DNA of 64,000 nucleotides from Sphingomonadaceae bacterium (GCA_020850455.1 JADZEQ010000005.1:346873-410872); one strand, 5' to 3'; shown: positions 52,739 through 62,254, counted from the first letter of the stretch. Notes: generated by a model not told the origin, from the letters alone. A program made the numbers and translations.

Positions 52739-53710
52739 TCAATCGCGGCCCGATTGTTCGGCGCATACCAGCCGTTCAACCATCGTCGCAAAGTCGGTCG
52801 TCGCCTGCCAGCCCAGTTCACGTGCGGCGCGGTTGGGGTCGGCATGGCTGGCGCGCAAATCGGTTGCCCGGCGCAGCCGTGGGTCGCTTTCGACATGGTC
52901 GCGCCAATCGCGCCCGACTGCCGCAAAAACCGCCGCGACAAATTGTTCAAGGCTGTGGCTGCGTCCGGTGGCGATGACATAATCGCGCGGCTGTTCGGCT
53001 TGCAGCATGCGCCACATGGCATCGACATATTCGGGCGCCCAGCCCCAGTCGCGCACCACCCCCAAATCGCCCAAGTGCAGCTTTTGGTCCGACCCGGCGG
53101 CAATCGCGCAGGCCGCCTTTACCACTTTGCGGGTGACAAAGCGTTCGGGGCGCAGTGGCGATTCATGGTTGAACAAAATCCCCGAAGCGGCGTTTAGCCC
53201 ATAGGCATCGCGATAATTGGCCACCGACCAGAAAGCGGTTGCCTTGGCGATGCCATAGGGGCTGCGCGGGGCAAAGCTCGATCGTTCGTCGGCCGGGTTT
53301 TCGGCGCTGGTCTCGCCGAAACATTCGCTCGACGCGGCATTGTAAAGCTTGGCACGGCTTTTGGTAAAGCGGAGGGCCTCGAGCAGGTTCAACGTGCCAT
53401 AAGCGATCGATTCGAGCGTTTCGAGCGGCTGTTCAAACGACAGGCCGACCGAACTCTGCCCGGCAAGATTGTAAATCTCATCGGGTTCCACTTGCTCCAA
53501 GACATGGAGCACGCTGCGAAAATCGGTCTGCTGCAGCGATAGGCAGGTGACCTGGTCGCGGATGCCCAGCCGCTGCAAATTGCCAAAACGGGCGAGGTCG
53601 GCATCGCGCGAGGTGCCATAGACACGATAGCCTTTGGTGAGCAATAATTGCGCCAGCCACGCACCGTCCTGACCCGAAATGCCGCTGATTAGGGCGCATT
53701 TGCCGCTCAT
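52739..53710 (-). CDS. GDP-mannose 4,6-dehydratase-like enzyme (short paralogue)
   Basis: A 323-residue extended SDR of the GMD/RMD family: ALISGISGQDGAWLAQLLL (NADP motif), S-SEC in AASSECFGE, Y-x3-K in YGIAKATAFW, and NHESPLRPERFVTRKV. It differs from the canonical Gmd at the right edge (which has [11 protein letters not shown]). It could make GDP-4-keto-6-deoxymannose or act as an RMD-type reductase towards GDP-rhamnose. The ATGA overlap with the methyltransferase gene (53707-53710) places it in the uxs transcript. Confidence 0.82.
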   Translation of the reverse strand: MSGKCALISGISGQDGAWLAQLLLTKGYRVYGTSRDADLARFGNLQRLGIRDQVTCLSLQQTDFRSVLHVLEQVEPDEIYNLAGQSSVGLSFEQPLETLESIAYGTLNLLEALRFTKSRAKLYNAASSECFGETSAENPADERSSFAPRSPYGIAKATAFWSVANYRDAYGLNAASGILFNHESPLRPERFVTRKVVKAACAIAAGSDQKLHLGDLGVVRDWGWAPEYVDAMWRMLQAEQPRDYVIATGRSHSLEQFVAAVFAAVGRDWRDHVESDPRLRRATDLRASHADPNRAARELGWQATTDFATMVERLVCAEQSGRD

Positions 53711-54432
53711 GCCGCCGTGTCCCGGCGTGCCAGCACCGCAAAATGCGGCGCATCGCGGTAAAAATGCGGCGCAGGCGCAGGCAGCGTGTTCATAAAGTGG
53801 AGGTCGGGGAATTTTTCGCGCAAGACCGGCACATCCTTGGTCAGCGAATAGCTGTAAAATAGCCCATCGCCTTGCGACCAATGATAGCCTTTGCCGCGGG
53901 TTGCCGCAAAATCATAGGCGCGCCACAGCCCCAGACGGTCGATGAGCTGCTTGATACGCCGCTTAGCAGGGCTGCCTTGCCCGAAATTATTGGCGTCGGA
54001 AATGAAGACCGCGCGCCGCGCCACGCGGCACATTTCGCGAACCGCACGCGCATGGTCTTTGACATGGTGGAGCACGGCAAAGGCGCAGACGATATCGACG
54101 CTATTGTCCGGGAAATCGAGATTGAGGACATCTCCATCGCGCAATTCATCCGCGCTTAGCCCCTTAGCATATCCCTGTTCGCGCAGCGCCGCCACCGGTT
54201 CGATGCCGATGCAGTCGATTCTATGGCGCGCCTTGAGGTCGAGGATTGCCCGCCCGGTGCCCGACCCAATGTCAATGAGGCTGTTATAGCCGAAGTGACC
54301 GATGCATGCCGACAGCCAACTCAGCGCAAAGAAATGCTCGTCGCCCTCATCCAAATGCATATGGTCATATTGCGCGGCGGTTTGCGCATAATATGCGCGC
54401 TGCGCCTCAACCTGTGCCGCCGTATCCGCCAT
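53707..54432 (-). CDS. Class I SAM-dependent methyltransferase
   Basis: A 241-residue methyltransferase. Motif I is SLIDIGSGTGRAILDL, followed by D in GIEP and the post-I motif FAVLHHVKDHARAVREM. It resembles UbiE/Methyltransf_11-type enzymes, and sugar or lipid methylation is a plausible role given neighbours uxs and gmd. I chose the ATG at 54432; the open frame upstream overlaps uxs. Substrate unknown. Confidence 0.8.
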   Translation of the reverse strand: MADTAAQVEAQRAYYAQTAAQYDHMHLDEGDEHFFALSWLSACIGHFGYNSLIDIGSGTGRAILDLKARHRIDCIGIEPVAALREQGYAKGLSADELRDGDVLNLDFPDNSVDIVCAFAVLHHVKDHARAVREMCRVARRAVFISDANNFGQGSPAKRRIKQLIDRLGLWRAYDFAATRGKGYHWSQGDGLFYSYSLTKDVPVLREKFPDLHFMNTLPAPAPHFYRDAPHFAVLARRDTAA

Positions 54433-54436
54433 CGGC

Positions 54437-55393
54437 CTATTGTCCCAAGCGCTTGAAATAATCGATCGTCCGGTCGAGCCCATCCTCCAGCGGCACATTG
54501 GGCTGCCAATCGAGATGTTTTTGCGCGAGGCTGATGTCCGGCTTGCGCTGTTTGGGATCGTCGCCGGGCAGCGGCAGTTCGATCAGCCGGGATTTGGAGC
54601 CTGTCTTGCGCAGCACCAGTTCGGCCAATTCGCGGATGGTGAACTCGACTGGATTGCCAAGGTTGATTGGCCCGGTGATTTCCGCCGGGCTCGCCATCAG
54701 GCGCAAGAACCCCTCCACCAAATCATCGACATAGCAAAAGCTGCGCGTTTGCGAGCCATCGCCGTAAATGGTGATATCCTCCCCATTCAGGGCTTGGATG
54801 ATGAAGTTGGAAACGACGCGGCCGTCAGCCGGGTGCATGCGCGGGCCATAGGTGTTGAAAATGCGCGCCACCTTTATGTCCACCCCATGCTGGCGGTGGT
54901 AATCGAAGAATAATGTCTCGGCGCAGCGCTTGCCCTCATCATAGCAGCTGCGGATGCCAATCGGGTTGACATTGCCCCAATAATCTTCGGTCTGCGGGTG
55001 GACCGAAGGGTCACCATAAACCTCGCTTGTTGAAGCCTGAAAGATACGACATTTCAAACGCTTGGCGAGGCCGAGCATATTGATTGCGCCATGGACGCTG
55101 GTCTTGATCGTCGCCACCGGATCATGCTGATAATGGACAGGCGATGCCGGACAGGCGAGGTTATAAATCTCATCCACCTCGACATAGAGGGGGAAGGTGA
55201 CGTCATGGCGCAGAAATTCGAGCCGGCTATGGTTGTGAAGATGCTGGATATTGCGTTTGGATCCGGTGAAGAGATTATCGACGCACAGCACTTCATGCCC
55301 AGCTTCGAGCAGGCGGTCGATCAGGTGCGAACCGACAAAGCCCGAACCGCCAGTCACCAAAATACGTTTCACACTGTCATAGTTGCGGGCCAT
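54437..55393 (-). CDS. UDP-glucuronate decarboxylase (UDP-xylose synthase)
   Basis: A 318-residue extended [18 protein letters not shown] is the NAD motif; [10 protein letters not shown], the catalytic Y-x3-K in [11 protein letters not shown] and [10 protein letters not shown] complete the UXS pattern. It converts UDP-glucuronate to UDP-xylose. UDP-glucose dehydrogenase, the source of UDP-GlcA, is not in the window. It starts the minus-strand run uxs-methyltransferase-gmd-like-GT-wzy and faces the GT4/wza operon across a 221-bp intergenic region. Confidence 0.93.
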   Translation of the reverse strand: MARNYDSVKRILVTGGSGFVGSHLIDRLLEAGHEVLCVDNLFTGSKRNIQHLHNHSRLEFLRHDVTFPLYVEVDEIYNLACPASPVHYQHDPVATIKTSVHGAINMLGLAKRLKCRIFQASTSEVYGDPSVHPQTEDYWGNVNPIGIRSCYDEGKRCAETLFFDYHRQHGVDIKVARIFNTYGPRMHPADGRVVSNFIIQALNGEDITIYGDGSQTRSFCYVDDLVEGFLRLMASPAEITGPINLGNPVEFTIRELAELVLRKTGSKSRLIELPLPGDDPKQRKPDISLAQKHLDWQPNVPLEDGLDRTIDYFKRLGQ

Positions 55394-55614
55394 CGTCGAT
55401 TATCTCTCCATAAATAGCATTTATTCGGTGAACCGTGTCGAAAGAGGCTCTTAATGCCGCAAAGAATTTTGACAACCGCTCGTCCTGCGACAAAGAGAGC
55501 GCAATCAGGCTAATTATGGTCTGAACGAATCGTCGCGACGCAAAATTGCGACATTTTTGGGCGCATGTGCGTTAACGCACGTAATCAGGGTAAAAAGGGG
55601 TCGTAGTTGACGGC
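55394..55614. promoter_or_regulatory. Divergent regulatory region of two EPS operons with palindromes
   Basis: A relatively AT-rich 221-bp region between the uxs and GT4/wza operons. It contains a perfect 14-bp palindrome, GTGCGTTAACGCAC (55567-55580), 35 bp before the GT4 start. It also has CGTCGCGACG (55531-55540), directly followed by the imperfect inverted repeat CGCAAAATTGCG (55539-55550). The spacing suits an operator. Binding protein is unknown; the MucR-like regulator at 18619 is one candidate but its preferred site is not a strict palindrome. Confidence 0.5.
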
Positions 55615-56718
55615 ATGGCACAACCTGCCCGCATATTGATGCTTTTGAGCGATGCTTTCGGCGGTTTCGGGGGCATTGCGCAATATAATCGCGATGTCAT
55701 TCACGCGCTCGCCGAATTGGATGAGGTGGACGCGATTGTTGCGCTTCCCCGCTTGGTGCCAGAGGTGGTGGGGCCGCTGCCTGCGAAGCTGCAGTTTGAA
55801 ACAGCCGCGGCGAGGTCTGCGTTTTCCTTTGTCTGGCAAGCATTACGCCATGGAATATTCGGCCCCAAGCCCGATATGATTTTGTGCGCGCATGTGAATT
55901 TGGCCGCAATTGCTTGGCTTTGTGCGCGGTTGCGTGGTGTCCCTTTCGCGCTGCTGGTTTTTGGCATTGATGTTTGGCAGGCACCGCCATCGCGCTTTGC
56001 TGCATGGGCGGCGCGCCGGAGCGATTTTATATTCAGCATAAGCCGCGTTACCCTCGATCGGATGCGCAATTGGTGTCCGGTGAATGATGCGCGCACCGCT
56101 ATATTGCCCAATGCCATTCGGCTTGACGATTTCGGGGTTGGCGCGCGGCCTGAAGACCTTCTCCAGCGATATAATCTTGTCGGGCGCAAGATATTGATGA
56201 CCTTCGGTCGGCTGCACAGCAAGGAACGCGCCAAGGGTTTTGACGAAATGCTCGACATTTTGCCGCGCCTTATCCGGCATGACCCCAGTATAACCTATGT
56301 TATCGCGGGTACGGGCGATGATCGCGCGCGGCTGGAACAGAAGGTTGTTGATCTGGGGGTAGGGGACAATGTCCGCTTTACCGGCCGGGTAGAGGAAGCG
56401 CGCAAGGCCGACCATTATCGGCTGGCCGACCTTTATGCTATGCCGAGCCGTGGCGAAGGCTTTGGTTTTGTCATTGTCGAAGCATTGGCATGCGGTGTCC
56501 CCGTCGTAGCGAGCAGTATTGATGGCGGGCGCGAAGCGGTGCTGGATGGTCAGCTTGGCCCGATCGTCGACCCCAATGATCCCGATGCTTTGTATGACGC
56601 GGTTATTGCCGGGTTGGACGTTCCGCATGGTGTGCCCAAGGGACTCAGCCATTTCGATTGGCCCAATTTCCGCGCGCGCATGCAGGGGGCGATTGCCGCC
56701 GTTTTGGCGTTGCGCTGA
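55615..56718 (+). CDS. GT4-family glycosyltransferase (first gene of wza operon)
   Basis: A 367-residue GT-B enzyme. It begins ILMLLSDAFGGFGGIAQYNRDV and has MTFGRLHSKERAKGFDEML and PSRGEGFGFVIVEALACGVPVVAS (E-x7-E). It starts a plus-strand run GT4-wza-wzc-hypothetical and may transfer an early or branch sugar. The first 50 codons need no alternative start. Donor sugar is not predictable. Confidence 0.88.
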   Translation: MAQPARILMLLSDAFGGFGGIAQYNRDVIHALAELDEVDAIVALPRLVPEVVGPLPAKLQFETAAARSAFSFVWQALRHGIFGPKPDMILCAHVNLAAIAWLCARLRGVPFALLVFGIDVWQAPPSRFAAWAARRSDFIFSISRVTLDRMRNWCPVNDARTAILPNAIRLDDFGVGARPEDLLQRYNLVGRKILMTFGRLHSKERAKGFDEMLDILPRLIRHDPSITYVIAGTGDDRARLEQKVVDLGVGDNVRFTGRVEEARKADHYRLADLYAMPSRGEGFGFVIVEALACGVPVVASSIDGGREAVLDGQLGPIVDPNDPDALYDAVIAGLDVPHGVPKGLSHFDWPNFRARMQGAIAAVLALR

Positions 56719-56765
56719 GCGGTTGCGTCCTTGACCCTATATGACCCATCGTCTAGCAGCCAACA

Positions 56766-56843
56766 GGCACAAGCTGTGCCGTCTGCGTACCATTTGTCGG
56801 CACACAAGTGGTATTTGTTGGCGTTTTACACGGGCGAAACGCC
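56766..56843 (+). promoter_or_regulatory. Structured leader of the wza gene (three hairpins)
   Basis: Three consecutive hairpins lie in the 145-nt gap before wza: GGCACA/TGTGCC (56766-56780, 3-nt loop); TACCATTTGT/ACAAGTGGTA (56788-56813, 10-bp stem with one T-G pair, 6-nt loop), followed by a T-rich stretch; and GGCG/CGCC (56833-56843). The series could be an attenuator or a binding site for an antitermination protein. No known riboswitch family is recognised. Confidence 0.45.
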
Positions 56844-56863
56844 TGAAATATTTGGGGATAGGT

Positions 56864-57562
56864 GTGAAAGCATCCGATATGCTGCGGATTTGCGGATTGG
56901 CGTTGCTGCTGGTCGGCTGCACGGGTTCGCGCGGTGGGCCGGTGCCCTATGCCGACGCCGGGCTTGCTGCTCCTGACTTGCCGATTGCGGTAGAAGCTGC
57001 ACGCGCTTATCGCGCGGGCGTGGGCGACGAAATTTCGGTGTCGGTCTTTGGAGCGCCTGAATTTTCGGGCAATTTCACGGTTGATGAGCGCGGCGAGATG
57101 CAAATGCCACTGGTCGGCGCCATCCCGGTGCTCAACCTGTCGGCGCAAGAGATTTCGCAATTGGTGGTGACCCGGCTGGGCCAGACTTATTTGCGTAACC
57201 CCGATGCGGTGGTCAATTTTCATGCGCGTGCATCCAATCGTGTGACCGTGGATGGTTCGGTCAAAAACCCCGGCAATTATGCCTTTACCGGGCCGCTGAC
57301 GCTGATGCGCGTTGTGGCGATGGGGGGCGGGCTTAACGAAAATGCCAATGCCCGTCGGATTATTGTTTTCCGCCGGATCAATGGGGTGGATAATGCGGCG
57401 GCCTTTGACCTCGCGATGATCCGCCGTGCCCAGATGCCTGACCCCGAAATCTATGCCAATGACATCATCTATGTTGATGGCTCGACAACCCGGCAATTGT
57501 TCCGCGATTTCCTGCAAACAATTCCGCTTATCGCCATTTTCCAACCGTTTAACCGGCGCTAA
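56864..57562 (+). CDS. wza: Polysaccharide export lipoprotein (Wza/BexD-like)
   Basis: A 232-residue outer-membrane polysaccharide export protein. A lipobox (LLVGC) ends the signal peptide; the Poly_export domain follows (about residues 40-120, YRAGVGDEISVSVFGAPEFSGNFTVDERG) and an SLBB domain (about 125-180, RVTVDGSVKNPGNYAF). It is shorter than E. coli Wza (379) and belongs to the compact group common in alphaproteobacteria, which lacks extra repeats. I chose the GTG at 56864 (GGGGATAG upstream); an ATG at 56879 is the alternative. wzc follows 6 bp downstream. Confidence 0.9.
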   Translation: MKASDMLRICGLALLLVGCTGSRGGPVPYADAGLAAPDLPIAVEAARAYRAGVGDEISVSVFGAPEFSGNFTVDERGEMQMPLVGAIPVLNLSAQEISQLVVTRLGQTYLRNPDAVVNFHARASNRVTVDGSVKNPGNYAFTGPLTLMRVVAMGGGLNENANARRIIVFRRINGVDNAAAFDLAMIRRAQMPDPEIYANDIIYVDGSTTRQLFRDFLQTIPLIAIFQPFNRR

Positions 57563-57568
57563 ACTCTT

Positions 57569-59773
57569 ATGATTGCTGCTCCTATCGCCGCACACGGCCA
57601 CACCGACCTCAGCGACACGCCAGAGGGCGGGCGTTTTTCTTCGTCGCCGATTGATTTCACGATCATTTTATCAGCGCTAATCCGTTGGCGCTGGTTGATG
57701 ATCGGCGCGGTTTTGCTGTGCTTGATTGCCGCGACCATCTATAGCTTTTTGTCTACCCCGCTTTATCGCGCGGCAGCGACGCTCGAAATTCGCCAACAAC
57801 GCGTGCAATTGCTGCGCGACAGCGAACTCGACCAAGGGGCGGCATACGACCCCAATTTCATGGAAACCCAATTTGCGTTATTGCGTTCCGGTTCGCTCGC
57901 CGTGCGCGTGGCGCGCGATATCCGCCTTGCTGCCAACCCAGCGCTTGGTCTGCCGCAGGGCTTGACCCCCGCTGCTCGTGAAGGTTTAGCGGTCCGCTAT
58001 ATTACCGAGGGTATTTCGATTTCGCAGGTCGGTGGCAGCCGCTTGATTTTGGTACAGTTTACCGGCGACAATCCGCAAATTGCGGCGGATATTGCCAATA
58101 GCTATGTACGCAATTTCATCCGTTCGGACGCTGATCGTCGCGTTGCAACAACGGCTTCGGCGCGTCAGCTTTTATCGGACCGCGTCAATTCGGCCAAAGC
58201 CGCGCTCGAAACATCGGAGCGTGCGCTGGTTGCTTATGCCGAGCGCGAAGGTATTGTGCAGGTTAACCCGGTCAACACTGGGCAGGGCGCGGAATCGAGC
58301 GCCGATGGGTCGCTTGACGCCAATACGTTGGTGGCAACCAACGCGGCGCTTGCGGCGGCGACCAATGAACGCATCACCGCGCAGCAACGCTACGAGCAGG
58401 CGCGCCGTGCGGGCGTGCTGCGCGATTCGCTGGAAAGTCCGGGGGTGCAGGCGCTGCGCACGCAGCTGACCGAGTTGGAAGCGCAATATGCGCAAGCTGC
58501 GCGCACTTATTTGGACAATTACCCGCCGCAAGTGGCGTTGCGGGCACGGATTAACGAAATCCGTCGGCAAATTGGCGCGACGGAGGGACAATATCTGCGC
58601 ACGGTGCAGTCGGATTATCAGGCCGCGGCGGCCAAAGAACGCGAATTGCAACAGCGGGTTGATGCGCTAACCGGTCGCCTGACCGAAATGCGCGGTCGCT
58701 CGATCCAGTATAATATCTTGCAGCGCGAAGTGGATACCAACCGCCAACTTTACGACGCGATTCTACAGCGGTTTAAGGAAATTGGCGTTGCCGGTCAGAT
58801 CGACAGCGACTTTGCATCGCCGATCGACCCTGCGGCACCACCGGGCAAGCCATTTTCGCCCGATTTTCTGTTTAACCTATTATTGGCGCTCGGCGCGGGG
58901 ATCGTGTTGGGCGGTGCGCTCGTCTTCCTCGCCTTTGTTATGGACGATACGATCAAAAGTCCGGAGGATGTGCGGCACAAGCTGCGTTTGCCGTGCTTGG
59001 GTGCCATCCCGACGGCGGATGGTGGTGCCAGCTTTATGGAGGCGGTGGACGACAGCAAATCGTCGGTCGCGGAGGCATATTTCTCCGCACGTGCGGCGAT
59101 TGATTTTGCTACCGCTTCGGGCACCCCACGGTCGATTGCCATCACCAGCGCCTCGGCGGGTGAGGGGAAATCGTCCTCGGCATTTGGTCTGGCGCGCAGC
59201 TTTGCCAAAAATGGCAAACGTGTCTTGCTGATAGACGCGGATATGCGTCGCCCGACGTTGGTTGCCGAAGGGCGTCAATCGGGCGATACGCGCGATACGA
59301 CGCGCGGTCTGTCCGTTTTGCTGACCGGCGATGCACCGTTGTCGGAACATATTTTGCCGACAACAGTCGAAAACATCTGGGCGATGCCCTCTGGTCCCAT
59401 TCCACCCAGTCCGACCGAGCTTTTGTCGAGTAAGCGGATGCGCGACATATTGACTGCGGCCGAGGAAAGCTTTGACCTTGTTATCCTTGATGCGCCGCCG
59501 GTGCTTGGCCTTGCCGATGCGCCCTTGCTTGGCGGCATTTGTCAGGCGATGATCTTTGTCATCAAGTCCGCCGGGCCGCGTCGCAAGGCGATTTTGGGTG
59601 CGCTGACACGGCTGTCGCCCAGCGGCACAAATTTGATTGGCGCGCTTTTGACTCAGGTCGCGGCGCACAGTGGCGGCTATTATTATGCCGGCATCTATCA
59701 ATATGTTTATGGGGACAAGGTGGGTAGCCGCGACAAATCAGCCGGGCGGCAACTGCCGATCCTGCGGGGTTAA
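57569..59773 (+). CDS. wzc: Wzc-like polysaccharide co-polymerase with tyrosine-kinase domain
   Basis: A 734-residue fused co-polymerase and BY-kinase. TM1 lies at about 42-61, a periplasmic coiled-coil region at about 190-420, and TM2 at about 434-455. The cytoplasmic kinase has Walker A SASAGEGKSS near 528-536, Walker A' VLLIDADMRRP near 552, and Walker B VILDAPPVLGLADA. A C-terminal tyrosine cluster (YYYAGIYQYVY, about 703-715) is the autophosphorylation site. It drives chain-length control and export with Wza. It is cotranscribed with wza and the following hypothetical gene. Confidence 0.94.
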   Translation: MIAAPIAAHGHTDLSDTPEGGRFSSSPIDFTIILSALIRWRWLMIGAVLLCLIAATIYSFLSTPLYRAAATLEIRQQRVQLLRDSELDQGAAYDPNFMETQFALLRSGSLAVRVARDIRLAANPALGLPQGLTPAAREGLAVRYITEGISISQVGGSRLILVQFTGDNPQIAADIANSYVRNFIRSDADRRVATTASARQLLSDRVNSAKAALETSERALVAYAEREGIVQVNPVNTGQGAESSADGSLDANTLVATNAALAAATNERITAQQRYEQARRAGVLRDSLESPGVQALRTQLTELEAQYAQAARTYLDNYPPQVALRARINEIRRQIGATEGQYLRTVQSDYQAAAAKERELQQRVDALTGRLTEMRGRSIQYNILQREVDTNRQLYDAILQRFKEIGVAGQIDSDFASPIDPAAPPGKPFSPDFLFNLLLALGAGIVLGGALVFLAFVMDDTIKSPEDVRHKLRLPCLGAIPTADGGASFMEAVDDSKSSVAEAYFSARAAIDFATASGTPRSIAITSASAGEGKSSSAFGLARSFAKNGKRVLLIDADMRRPTLVAEGRQSGDTRDTTRGLSVLLTGDAPLSEHILPTTVENIWAMPSGPIPPSPTELLSSKRMRDILTAAEESFDLVILDAPPVLGLADAPLLGGICQAMIFVIKSAGPRRKAILGALTRLSPSGTNLIGALLTQVAAHSGGYYYAGIYQYVYGDKVGSRDKSAGRQLPILRG

Positions 59774-59776
59774 ACC

Positions 59777-61063
59777 ATGCCAAGGGCCGGACGGCGAATG
59801 GGCGATCGGGGCGCGCCAGCCCATGCCGATGGGCGCTTGTTCCTGCGCTTGGCGGCAATGGCCGCTGCCTTCATTCTGGGGGCATGCGTTATTACCACCG
59901 CTGCTATCCCGATGGTGTTGGGGCGCGACATTCCGCTGCTCACCACCCGCAGCGATGTCGCACTAGCGACCTTTCGCTTGCGTGCTGCCGCTGCGCGGAC
60001 GATGCGCGACAATGTGGCCGATGCGGCAGGGCGCAGCGCGGGCGCGCCCGCCACCTCAGCGGCGATGAGAAGGCTCGCCGTGCGGTTGTTGGCGACGGAC
60101 CCCTTGTCGGTCGATGCACTCACGCTCGCAGCAGCCGATCTGTCCAGTGCACAGCGGCGCGCTAGCGAACGCCCCCTGATAACGGAGGCGCATCGGCGCA
60201 ACCCACGCGATCGCGGCCCGATTGCTTGGTCGATTATCGACAATGTGCTCGAACGGCGCTTTGCCGATGCCGCGCATGGCTTTGAGCGGATGGTGATTGT
60301 TTCACCCAATGACGCCGAATCCATCGTGCCGCTAATGACCCTTATCGCAAATGATTCGGCAGCGCGCGGCATTTTGTTGCAGACATTGGCCAAGCCGCAA
60401 AGCTGGCACGCGCGGCTGGCTGGACAGCTTGAACAATCGCAGTTGCCGCTGCCGATATTGCGGCAATTTGCTGCCGCGATGATCCGAAACCCTGACCCGC
60501 CGGTGCGGCAGAGCATTTTGTCGATGCTGATCAACCGCAATGATTTTGCCGAGGCGCATCGGCTGTGGGCATTGCAGCAGGGGGGCAATTCGGCCCACGC
60601 GCTGGTAAATGATCCGCGTTTCATGAACTCGCCTGACGGGGCTTTCCCGTTCGGCTGGACATATAGCGACAATGTCACCGATCGCGCGGTGCAACTGGAC
60701 GGCGGCGGGCTAGAGGTGCATTTTTCAGGCCAAGCGTCGGTCACCTTTGTCACTCAAATGCTAGTCCTCAGGCCCGGCACCTATCGCCTGCGCTTGACGG
60801 GCGATGACAGTCTTCGTTCAGAGGCGCTGCAATGGCGACTGACCTGCCGCGCGAGTGGCGCAGCACCGCTGGCCAACCTTGATCTCGGTAATGTGTCGAC
60901 GGGCGCATCCACAGCGCAAATCGTGTTCAGCGTGCCCGCATCCGGCTGCGGTGCGCAAACTCTGGCGCTGGTCGGTGCGCCGCTGACTTTTCCGGAAGAC
61001 CGCGTCGTGACGATGCGGCAGATTGCGGTGCTACCCGCTGTGTCGGCTGAGCTCGCCCAATAA
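59777..61063 (+). CDS. Hypothetical EPS-operon membrane/exported protein
   Basis: A 428-residue protein. A cationic N-terminus precedes one hydrophobic segment (about 22-48). That segment contains LGAC at 34-37, which could be a weak lipobox but is more likely part of a membrane anchor. The middle (about 60-280) is α-helical and TPR-like, with repeats such as DAHRL/EAHRL. The C-terminal ~135 residues (from about 290) look like a β-sandwich, with strands around GGGLEVHFSGQASV and PGTYRLRLTGD and cysteines in CRAS and SGCG. I recognise no named family. It starts 3 bp after wzc and so is coupled to export. It could bind the polymer or help polymerisation; that is inference. Confidence 0.75.
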   Translation: MPRAGRRMGDRGAPAHADGRLFLRLAAMAAAFILGACVITTAAIPMVLGRDIPLLTTRSDVALATFRLRAAAARTMRDNVADAAGRSAGAPATSAAMRRLAVRLLATDPLSVDALTLAAADLSSAQRRASERPLITEAHRRNPRDRGPIAWSIIDNVLERRFADAAHGFERMVIVSPNDAESIVPLMTLIANDSAARGILLQTLAKPQSWHARLAGQLEQSQLPLPILRQFAAAMIRNPDPPVRQSILSMLINRNDFAEAHRLWALQQGGNSAHALVNDPRFMNSPDGAFPFGWTYSDNVTDRAVQLDGGGLEVHFSGQASVTFVTQMLVLRPGTYRLRLTGDDSLRSEALQWRLTCRASGAAPLANLDLGNVSTGASTAQIVFSVPASGCGAQTLALVGAPLTFPEDRVVTMRQIAVLPAVSAELAQ

Positions 61064-62254
61064 TTCGTCCCACAGCTTAAGCGCGCTGACCATTGCATAG
61101 CGCCGCGATGCGGCAGCCGTTGCGCGTATCTCCCGACTATATGCTGCCGGATCGTTGGCGAGCGCGACGATAGTTTCTGCCGCCGCATCGTCGTCGCCTT
61201 CGGCAATCACGCAGCCGCCGCCATGTTGTGCGACAAAGCGCGCGACCTCGCCCGCCCCATCGCCGATAAATAGGAAAGGGCGCTGTGCGGCGATAATGCC
61301 ATAAAGCTTGCTGGGAACGATCAGACCCTCCATCGCCGGGCGGAGCGACAGCCAGTGGAGGTCGCCTGCGCCGAGGGATTGGGACAGGCTTTCGCGCGGT
61401 TGATAGGGGAGGAAACGGATATTGGGCAGCGCACGCTCTGCCGCCGCCTGTTCCATCGCACGCATCCCTGCGCCGCCGCCAATCATCAGGAATAGGATTT
61501 TGGGTCGATCGCGCAATTTTTCCGCCGCCGCCAAAATGGTCGAATAATCATGGGCGAAACCCAGATTGCCCGAATAGGCGACAGTAAAAATGTCTGTGCT
61601 AATACCCCAGTCGCGGCGGACCTGATTGCTGTCGCGCGGCACCGGGCGAATATTGGCGTCGGCCCAGTTGGGGATGATGGCGATGGCGTCGCTGCGCAGG
61701 CCGATACCTGCCAATTTGTCGGCCATCAGAGCGCCGATGGTGACCGCCTTTACCCCGCGACGTAGCGACCAATTGCGCAGCGCGCCGAGCAGGCGAGTTA
61801 CAGGGGCAGGGAGCATCTGATCCGCCACTTCGGGGAATAGATCCTGCAACCAATGGACGATGCGCGCGCCGCGCAGCGCAGCGGCCAGCGCCACGGTGAC
61901 TGATAGCATCGGCGGGTCGGTCTTGCAGATGATGATGTCGCCCCGCCGCAATTGGGTGAGCAGACGGATGAAGATGGCGATATGATAGCTTAGATAATCG
62001 ACCCCGCGTCCCCAGCCGCTCGCCCGGCCCAAATTGGTCGTGCGCAGGCGGCGAATATCGACCCCATCGGCCAGCGTGCGCAAGGGCAGGCAGGGGCCAT
62101 CGGCATAGGGGTGGCGCGATGCATGGGCGATGACCGTCCAGCCGCGCGCTGCCAGATCGCGGCCAAGGTCGGCGGCGATTTGCGCGGTGGCGCTATTATC
62201 CGGGAAATAAAAACGGTTGCAGATGTGGATGCGGGGGGTGGGCGCGCCCATCAT
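61031..62254 (-). CDS. GT4-family glycosyltransferase (WcaI/WbuB-like)
   Basis: A 407-residue GT-B enzyme. It begins RIHICNRFYFPDNSATAQI, typical of the WcaI/WbuB group of EPS fucosyl- or glycosyltransferases, and has AYSGNLGFAHDYSTIL and LWLSLRP-type donor blocks (HWLSLRPAMEGLIVPSKLYGIIA). The ATG at 62254 overlaps the fcl stop as TGATG, so they are coupled; a GTG at 62257 is an alternative. It overlaps the convergent hypothetical gene by 33 bp. Coupling to fcl suggests a fucosyltransferase, but this is inference. Confidence 0.88.
   Translation of the reverse strand: MMGAPTPRIHICNRFYFPDNSATAQIAADLGRDLAARGWTVIAHASRHPYADGPCLPLRTLADGVDIRRLRTTNLGRASGWGRGVDYLSYHIAIFIRLLTQLRRGDIIICKTDPPMLSVTVALAAALRGARIVHWLQDLFPEVADQMLPAPVTRLLGALRNWSLRRGVKAVTIGALMADKLAGIGLRSDAIAIIPNWADANIRPVPRDSNQVRRDWGISTDIFTVAYSGNLGFAHDYSTILAAAEKLRDRPKILFLMIGGGAGMRAMEQAAAERALPNIRFLPYQPRESLSQSLGAGDLHWLSLRPAMEGLIVPSKLYGIIAAQRPFLFIGDGAGEVARFVAQHGGGCVIAEGDDDAAAETIVALANDPAAYSREIRATAAASRRYAMVSALKLWDELLGELSRHSG

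Noticed and set aside
56719..56728. GCGGTTGCGT, similar to the RfaH ops element
   Set aside because: It differs from the ops consensus GGCGGTAGNNT at key positions and only one copy is seen, so the match is not sufficient.
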